Of a stretch of 11,875 nt of DNA, positions 8,636-11,875 are shown in pieces. A model generated the notes under the pieces. That model searched no databases. It saw only the letters and a program-made list of their open reading frames with translations, and was not told the origin of the DNA. The DNA comes from JBHHWH01 sp046756405. Lineage in GTDB: Bacteria; Actinomycetota; Acidimicrobiia; Spongiisociales; ZC4RG35. Position 1 is the first letter of the stretch; each line of letters opens with the position of its first letter. The stretch spans positions 1 to 11,875 of the forward strand of contig JBHHWH010000073.1 of NCBI GenBank assembly GCA_046756405.1. Reading direction: 5' to 3'. The position numbers and the translations under genes are program-made.

Positions 8636-8639
8636 GGCG

Positions 8640-8723
8640 TCAGTCCCTCCGCCGAATCTCCGGAAGCGTGAGGCCTAGGATCCCGCTCGCATACCCGGCA
8701 CCAGCGCTTACACGGGTCGTCAT
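8640..8723 (-). CDS. Possible 27-codon small ORF bridging ftsL and ftsI
   Basis: A short frame begins with ATG at 8723, overlapping the ftsL TGA as ATGA, the same arrangement used by the real genes of this operon. It runs 27 codons and ends in TGA four bases before the ftsI GTG. AGAGGA lies about 9 bases upstream of its ATG. The predicted peptide begins MTTRVSAGAG and ends IRRRD; I recognise no domain, signal or membrane segment. It exactly fills the only internal gap of the rsmH-to-murC block. It could be a translated coupling ORF that delivers ribosomes to ftsI, or chance. There is no evidence that the peptide itself has a role. Confidence 0.3.
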   Translation of the reverse strand: MTTRVSAGAGYASGILGLTLPEIRRRD

Positions 8724-9106
8724 TGGTTCGTTTCCTCTTCTTCATGCCCGGCCACCAGAGGCTGGGCGGGGGTGATGTCCACTAGAAGTTGACGGGTCGT
8801 GTCAGGGACCACCAGTCCCATCTCCTCGGCCAGGGGAGCGATCCGGGCCGGGTTCTCCAGCCGGGCGATCTCCAGCTCTAGTTGCTGGCGCAGAGCGGAC
8901 TGCTCGGCGATCGCCTTCTGAAGCTCCGCTAGCTCGAAGGCGGAACGGTCGAGGCTGGTGCGGGCGAAGCCAAGCCCGAGGAAAGCTACAACCCCGATAA
9001 GGGCCATAATCATCCAGGGGGCTATTGAGGGCCGCCGGATGCGCCGGCCGGAAAGGACCCGGAAACCACCTTCGGCTGGGTTCTTGGAGAGCGGTCGAGC
9101 CGTCAT
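8720..9106 (-). CDS. ftsL: FtsL-like septum protein (bitopic, coiled coil)
   Basis: Small bitopic membrane protein in the ftsL position, 128 residues. It has a basic cytoplasmic tail (1-30, rich in R and K), one transmembrane helix (about 31-48), then a heptad-like segment rich in L, A, E and Q (about 55-85) typical of the FtsL/DivIC coiled coil, followed by ENPARIAPLAEEMGLVVP (84-101), which resembles the post-coil segment of septum formation initiators. The tail ends in an acidic cluster. By family knowledge FtsL works with a DivIC/FtsB partner and FtsQ to hold and activate the FtsW-FtsI complex. Sequence conservation in this family is low, so the call rests on topology and on position between rsmH and ftsI. 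The ATG overlaps the rsmH stop as ATGA and has GAAGGTG about 5 bases upstream. Confidence 0.85.
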   Translation of the reverse strand: MTARPLSKNPAEGGFRVLSGRRIRRPSIAPWMIMALIGVVAFLGLGFARTSLDRSAFELAELQKAIAEQSALRQQLELEIARLENPARIAPLAEEMGLVVPDTTRQLLVDITPAQPLVAGHEEEETNQ

Positions 9107-10038
9107 GCCGCCACCTTCTCCACGGCTCGAAGGGTGGCAGAGCGAGCCCGACGGTTCCGCTCCACTTCCTCAGGGGTCGGCCTGATCGGCTTGCGGGTCA
9201 ACAGCCTGAGCCGGGCGGTGTTGCCACAACCGCAGACGGGAAGCTCTGGAGGGCAGGTGCATCCCTTAGCTCCGGCGGCGAAGCGGCGCTTGACGATCCG
9301 GTCCTCCAACGAGTGATAGGAGATAGCGACGACTCGACCGCCAACAGCCACCAGCTCCACGGCTTGGTCCAGACCTTCGGCGATGGCGTCGAGTTCGTCG
9401 TTCACCGCTATCCGCAGCGCCGGAAAGGTGCGTCGGGGGGGCTGACCCGCCCGACGCCGGGCCGCGGGCCTCGCATCGGCGATGACGGTGGACAGCCGCT
9501 TGGTGGATTCGATGGGTCGGGAACGAACAATGGCCCTCGCGATACGCTCAGCCATGGGCTCCTCTCCGTATTCGCGGAGAATCCGGGCCAGATCCCTTTC
9601 GTCCCAGTGGTTGACGATCTCATCAGCGGTACGTGCCGCGTCTGGCCCCATCCTCATGTCGAGGGGACCAGGCTTGTTATAGGAGAATCCCCGATCGGCC
9701 TCGTCGAGCTGGTGGGAGGAAACCCCGAAATCGAACAGCACCACGGCCGGGGGTTCATCGATCACGGGCTCGACGAGCTCGGACAGCTCGGCGAAGTTTC
9801 CCTGAACAGCGATGACCCCCATCTCGCGGGCGTTGTCGATCGCAGCGGGGTCACGGTCGATTCCTACGATCGTCACCTCACCTCCGAACTGCTCCAGGAG
9901 CCGGCGGCTGTGACCCCCTCCTCCGAAGGTGGCATCGACGACCACACCGGGGAGGGCCGGCTCCACGATCTCAGTGACCTCATCGGCGAGCACCGGCTTG
10001 TGGTAGTCCTCGTTTCCGTTGTTGACATCCTGGTCCAT
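9103..10038 (-). CDS. rsmH: RsmH, 16S rRNA (cytosine-N4) methyltransferase
   Basis: SAM-dependent methyltransferase (MraW) that modifies N4 of C1402 in 16S rRNA, in the P site of the small subunit. The 311-residue product shows HKPVLADEV (13-21), the SAM-binding motif VVDATFGGGGHSRRLL (33-48), GIDRDP (59-64), VLFDFGVSSHQLDEADRGFS (100-119), PLDMRM (125-130), TFPALRIAVNDEL (204-216) and ISYHSLEDRIVK (239-250). A four-cysteine CTC...CGC cluster (260, 262, 269, 271) precedes the basic C-terminus, as in many actinobacterial homologues. ATG 10038 is chosen because it gives the family length and has a G-rich SD-like stretch about 7 bases upstream. An in-frame TTG at 10065 has no such site. The start codon and this ribosome site sit inside a strong inverted repeat (10036-10120), so translation may be controlled. 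Confidence 0.95.
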   Translation of the reverse strand: MDQDVNNGNEDYHKPVLADEVTEIVEPALPGVVVDATFGGGGHSRRLLEQFGGEVTIVGIDRDPAAIDNAREMGVIAVQGNFAELSELVEPVIDEPPAVVLFDFGVSSHQLDEADRGFSYNKPGPLDMRMGPDAARTADEIVNHWDERDLARILREYGEEPMAERIARAIVRSRPIESTKRLSTVIADARPAARRRAGQPPRRTFPALRIAVNDELDAIAEGLDQAVELVAVGGRVVAISYHSLEDRIVKRRFAAGAKGCTCPPELPVCGCGNTARLRLLTRKPIRPTPEEVERNRRARSATLRAVEKVAA

Positions 10039-10120
10039 TGCCAGCCCCCCGGGCGCTGGTACCAACTAGAAGCGGGCGGAGTCAGGGGCCTTCTGGTTGG
10101 TTTCCGGGGGGCTGGCAATG
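10036..10120 (-). repeat. 85-nt imperfect palindrome closing on the rsmH start codon
   Basis: Positions 10036-10052 (CATTGCCAGCCCCCCGG) and 10104-10120 are perfect 17-base reverse complements. Inside them, 10061-10072 and 10090-10101 pair at 11 of 12 positions. Between the two stems is an asymmetric internal loop (8 and 2 bases), and the terminal loop is 17 bases. In the operon mRNA the hairpin starts 15 bases after the mraZ stop, and its 3' arm contains the G-rich ribosome site and ends exactly with the rsmH AUG. There is no U-tract, so it is not a standard terminator. On the plus strand the inner mismatch would be a G-U pair. Likely roles are translational control of rsmH, an RNase processing site, or a small palindromic element that inserted here. 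Confidence 0.85.
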
Positions 10121-10135
10121 AGCCAAGCGTTCTGA

Positions 10136-10549
10136 TCAGTCCTCCTCCTCGATATAGATCTCGTCTCCTTGGTCGCGGTCGACGATGTACCGCTCCTTCT
10201 CCCACAACTCCACGTGGTCGTAAACGCCGACGACCGCTATCTCCGACCCGGCATCGAGGGAAGCGAACTCCCTCAAGTCGGGCTTGACCAGGACGCGACC
10301 AGATTTGTCGGGAACCTGGTGGTCAGCCCCCCCGAATACGGTCCTCATGAAGCGGCGGCCGGCGCGGTCCTGGGGCCGTTGCATGACCTCTGCTGCCTTA
10401 CGTTCGAAGTCCTCCACGGAGAAGATCACCAGTTGACCGTCCTGGCCCTTGGTGACGACGCAGCCGTCCTCCAGACGACGACGGAAGGAAGAGGGCATAA
10501 CCACCCTTCCTTTCCCGTCCAGGATGTGGAAGTACTCGCCCAGGAACAA
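10136..10549 (-). CDS. mraZ: MraZ, dcw-cluster transcriptional regulator
   Basis: Cytoplasmic DNA-binding protein of the AbrB-like swapped-hairpin class. In E. coli it represses its own operon by binding TGGGN repeats. The 137-residue product begins with the family start MFLGEY and has both D-x-x-x-R DNA-binding signatures: D11-R15 in LDGKGRVVMP and D81-R85 in PDKSGRVLV. The C-terminus is acidic (ending IEEED). The start codon is TTG at 10549, with AGGTG about 5 bases upstream; the N-terminal family motif begins directly at this codon, so no other start is sensible. A promoter containing matching 10-bp repeats lies 55-85 bases upstream, so autoregulation is likely. A 97-base gap holding a long hairpin separates it from rsmH. 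Confidence 0.95.
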   Translation of the reverse strand: MFLGEYFHILDGKGRVVMPSSFRRRLEDGCVVTKGQDGQLVIFSVEDFERKAAEVMQRPQDRAGRRFMRTVFGGADHQVPDKSGRVLVKPDLREFASLDAGSEIAVVGVYDHVELWEKERYIVDRDQGDEIYIEEED

Positions 10550-10579
10550 TTCTGCACCTATCCGTCCTCGCCGTCACTA

Positions 10580-10598
10580 CTACGGGTCGCGACCGTAG
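10580..10598. promoter_or_regulatory. Near-palindrome at the predicted mraZ transcription start
   Basis: The plus-strand sequence CTACGGGTCGCGACCGTAG is a palindrome (CTACGG / CCGTAG arms around TCGCGA) apart from one extra G. It starts about 6 bases downstream of the predicted -10 box, so it covers the expected start point and early 5' leader. It could be a repressor operator distinct from the MraZ repeats or a short leader hairpin. I cannot name a regulator for it. Confidence 0.5.
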
Positions 10599-10600
10599 CC

Positions 10601-10650
10601 GCCACTATGGCCCACTTTGCCCCACTTGTCAACCCTTTGCGCCACCTCCC
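10601..10650 (-). promoter_or_regulatory. MraZ box: 10-bp direct repeats over the mraZ promoter
   Basis: Read on the coding (minus) strand the region gives successive 10-mers with cores TGGCG, GGGTT, TGGGG, TGGGC and TGGCG. The three promoter-proximal copies share (A)AGTGG, at 10625-10602. This fits the E. coli MraZ site (TGGGN units separated by 5 bases) and also the AAAGTG-type box described in Mollicutes. Two copies fall within the -35/-10 spacer and one overlaps the -10 box, so bound MraZ would block RNA polymerase. Confidence 0.82.
10604..10632 (-). promoter_or_regulatory. mraZ/dcw operon promoter (-35 and -10)
   Basis: On the minus strand, TTGACA (10632-10627) is followed after exactly 17 bases by CATAGT (10609-10604), four of six matches to TATAAT including the second A-T pair and final T. 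This is a primary-sigma-type promoter with a predicted start near 10597 and a leader of about 48 bases before the mraZ TTG. It is the only convincing promoter in the window and probably serves the whole operon. Confidence 0.75.
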
Positions 10651-10676
10651 TCCCCTACTCCCCCCGATCTCCCCCC
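10648..10676 (-). other. G-quadruplex-type motif upstream of the mraZ -35
   Basis: The minus strand carries four G-runs of 6, 6, 4 and 3 bases separated by loops of 5, 4 and 1 bases. This satisfies the simple G3+N1-7 pattern. It ends about 16 bases upstream of TTGACA and lies in the gap after the HNH gene. The runs also continue the roughly 10-bp phase of the MraZ repeats. Whether it folds is not known. Confidence 0.55.
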
Positions 10677-10723
10677 TCAGGGCGCGGGCAAAGAGACGGT
10701 TATGGTCTGGAGGGTGGCGGCGC

Positions 10724-11227
10724 TCAGGCCGATTCGGCGAAGAGGAACGGCTCCCAGGCCGGCTCCACTTGGAAACCCAAGTCGGCGAACAGCCAGCCAA
10801 AGCGCTGGGGCGGCTCCGGAGGACGACGCAGGCGAAGCCCTATCTCCTCAGGGGTCCTGTTCCCCTTTCGGATGTTGCACGATCTACAGCATGCGACCAC
10901 GTTTTCCCAGGTGTGGTCTCCGCCACGGGAGCGGGGCGTCACATGATCGAGGGACTCGGCTGGAGCGCCGCAGTACTGACAGCGATGGCTGTCCCGTCCG
11001 AACACCGCCCGTCGGGTCACGGGAACCGCTCGCCGGTAGGGCACTCTTACGTAGCGGTTGAGGCGAACGACAGAGGGCACCGCCATGGCCAGCGATTCGG
11101 AATGCCAAACGTCGTCGCGGCTCACCACAACGGTTGCTTTATCGGTGAGGACGAGCACCAATGCCCTGCGGTCACTCACCACCGAAAGCGGTTCGTAGCT
11201 GGCGTTCAATACGAGGGACCTAGTCAT
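10724..11227 (-). CDS. HNH endonuclease family protein
   Basis: A 167-residue protein with the N-terminal segment LVLNASYEPLSVV (5-17) seen in a widespread family of actinobacterial and other bacterial HNH proteins, and a C-terminal HNH fold. Zinc ligand pairs are C83-x2-C86 and C114-x2-C117. The catalytic region reads D94-H95 ... N109, then SCNIRKGNRTPEE (116-128), where Asn occupies the place of the third His. These are metal-dependent nucleases; the target and physiological role of this stand-alone type are generally not known. No methylase or specificity partner is nearby, so restriction is not suggested. ATG at 11227 has only a weak GAGAT upstream. A 174-base gap with the dcw promoter follows it, and I see no clear terminator there. 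Co-transcription with the upstream unknown gene (54-base gap) is possible. Confidence 0.88.
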   Translation of the reverse strand: MTRSLVLNASYEPLSVVSDRRALVLVLTDKATVVVSRDDVWHSESLAMAVPSVVRLNRYVRVPYRRAVPVTRRAVFGRDSHRCQYCGAPAESLDHVTPRSRGGDHTWENVVACCRSCNIRKGNRTPEEIGLRLRRPPEPPQRFGWLFADLGFQVEPAWEPFLFAESA

Positions 11228-11281
11228 ATGATCTCAGCATCTGACCCGGAACAGGCTAGCGAGGAAGCCGAATCCTGCTCT

Positions 11282-11863
11282 CTACGACCCGACTGCGGCC
11301 GGTGTGGCGGACCTCCTCGACTCGACCACTCCTGACGCCATACCCACCGCCGAGACGAGGGCGTTTGTCCAGCCTGACGACACGTGGCCATGCCCGACGG
11401 TCTGTTTCTTACCGTCGGACGCCACCACGGTGAGCATCCCGGAGTCGTCGATCGACACCGAGACGATCTCCACCGGGATCCGACCCAGCACCTGGCACCA
11501 GGCGTCGGATAGCCCTTGGGTTATCGCCGCCGCCATGGCCGGCACGATCCGGAACGATTTCACCTTCGGCGACTGCACTTCGATCCGGGTGCCACCGGCC
11601 GAAAGGGGCGTGATTCGGACCTGAACGCCGGGGTCGCTCTCCACCGTGGCGGGCTGGGGACGTCTCCCCAGTCTGAGCCGGGGACGGTCACCCGACCGTA
11701 CCCCATAGGTGACCAAGAGACTGCGGAGCCTCTCCATCACCTCCGCCTCATTGGCCCCTGGCTTCAGACGGACGCTGATGCCCCCACCCGACTGGTCCAG
11801 GTCCACGACCACGGAGGCGACGCCCTCGATGTCCTGAAGACGAGTAGCGAGGTTGGAGCTCAC
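11282..11863 (-). CDS. Unknown two-part protein upstream of the HNH gene (possibly 5' incomplete)
   Basis: I do not recognise this gene. From GTG 11863 it encodes 193 residues. An N-terminal part (about 1-57) has an alternating beta-alpha pattern (LQDIEGVASVVVDLD, then VRLKPGANEAEVMERLRSLL). A basic linker rich in R and P follows (58-75), then a second alpha/beta part (about 79-176) with PVEIVSVSIDD and GHGHVSSGWTNALVSAVGMASG. The second part resembles small ligand-binding or dimerisation domains in pattern, faintly the LeuA regulatory domain, but this is only an impression. No signal peptide or membrane segment is seen. The frame stays open upstream of the GTG to the window edge (four more codons) and no good ribosome site precedes it, so the true start may lie outside the window. 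GC-rich codon use matches its neighbours. Confidence 0.7.
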   Translation of the reverse strand: MSSNLATRLQDIEGVASVVVDLDQSGGGISVRLKPGANEAEVMERLRSLLVTYGVRSGDRPRLRLGRRPQPATVESDPGVQVRITPLSAGGTRIEVQSPKVKSFRIVPAMAAAITQGLSDAWCQVLGRIPVEIVSVSIDDSGMLTVVASDGKKQTVGHGHVSSGWTNALVSAVGMASGVVESRRSATPAAVGS

Positions 11864-11875
11864 ACCGTTGTCTAC

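Noticed and set aside
10039..10065. Alternative rsmH start at TTG 10065
   Set aside because: There is no ribosome binding site upstream, and it lies in the inner hairpin arm. ATG 10038 gives the normal family length. It remains possible if the hairpin forms.
10036..10120. Intrinsic terminator after mraZ
   Set aside because: The hairpin is far longer than usual and no U-run follows on either strand; the rsmH coding sequence follows directly.
9025..10287. 420-codon plus-strand frame antisense to rsmH and the end of mraZ
   Set aside because: It is a shadow of well-supported genes, with low-complexity composition and no motif.
10677..10723. Terminator for the HNH gene
   Set aside because: No inverted repeat with a T-run is visible between the HNH stop and the G-rich tract.
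10169..11335. 388-codon plus-strand frame across mraZ, the promoter and the HNH gene
   Set aside because: It crosses a clear regulatory region and two motif-supported minus-strand genes, and shows no domain.
1..11875. CRISPR array, tRNA/rRNA genes, insertion sequence or prophage
   Set aside because: No spaced identical repeats, RNA-gene motifs, transposase or integrase frames were seen. The window is housekeeping sequence.

Overview
The window is a GC-rich stretch of bacterial chromosome with every recognisable gene on the minus strand. It carries most of a dcw (division and cell wall) cluster. In transcription order, from high to low coordinates, it reads: unknown protein gene (11282-11863 or further upstream), HNH nuclease (10724-11227), mraZ promoter region, mraZ, rsmH, ftsL-like, ftsI, murE, mraY, murD, ftsW, murG and the 5' part of murC, which runs off the window at position 1. 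The gene order, the high GC content, an actinobacterial-style HNH nuclease beside mraZ, the four-cysteine RsmH tail and the meso-DAP-type DNPR motif of MurE suggest an actinobacterium, perhaps a deep lineage such as Acidimicrobiia. That assignment is inference.

Regulatory layout: one promoter is clear, between the HNH gene and mraZ. It has a perfect TTGACA -35, a 17-bp spacer and CATAGT at -10. Direct repeats of the (A)AGTGGG type with a 10-bp period run through the spacer, matching the known MraZ box, so MraZ probably represses its own operon. G-tracts continue at roughly the same period upstream and include a G-quadruplex motif. A near-palindrome overlaps the predicted transcription start. 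Between mraZ and rsmH the transcript can form an 85-nt hairpin with a perfect 17-bp outer stem that closes exactly on the rsmH AUG and buries its ribosome binding site.

From rsmH onward the genes are packed tightly: most junctions are 4-base ATGA or GTGA stop/start overlaps, which implies one transcript and translational coupling. The one internal gap, ftsL to ftsI, is bridged by a 27-codon ORF that keeps the same ATGA arrangement. The products would cooperate as follows. MurC, MurD and MurE build the UDP-MurNAc-peptide; MraY and MurG make lipid I and lipid II on the membrane; FtsW polymerises and FtsI crosslinks septal peptidoglycan, with the FtsL-like protein as scaffold. MraZ and RsmH sit at the head of the operon as regulator and 16S rRNA methyltransferase. 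murF, usually between murE and mraY, is absent from that position.

No tRNA, rRNA, CRISPR array, insertion sequence or gene-free stretch longer than 300 bases was seen. The most unusual points are the rsmH start-codon hairpin, the extended MraZ-box array, the MraY histidine-loop substitutions, the missing murF, and eight cysteines in the FtsI transpeptidase region.
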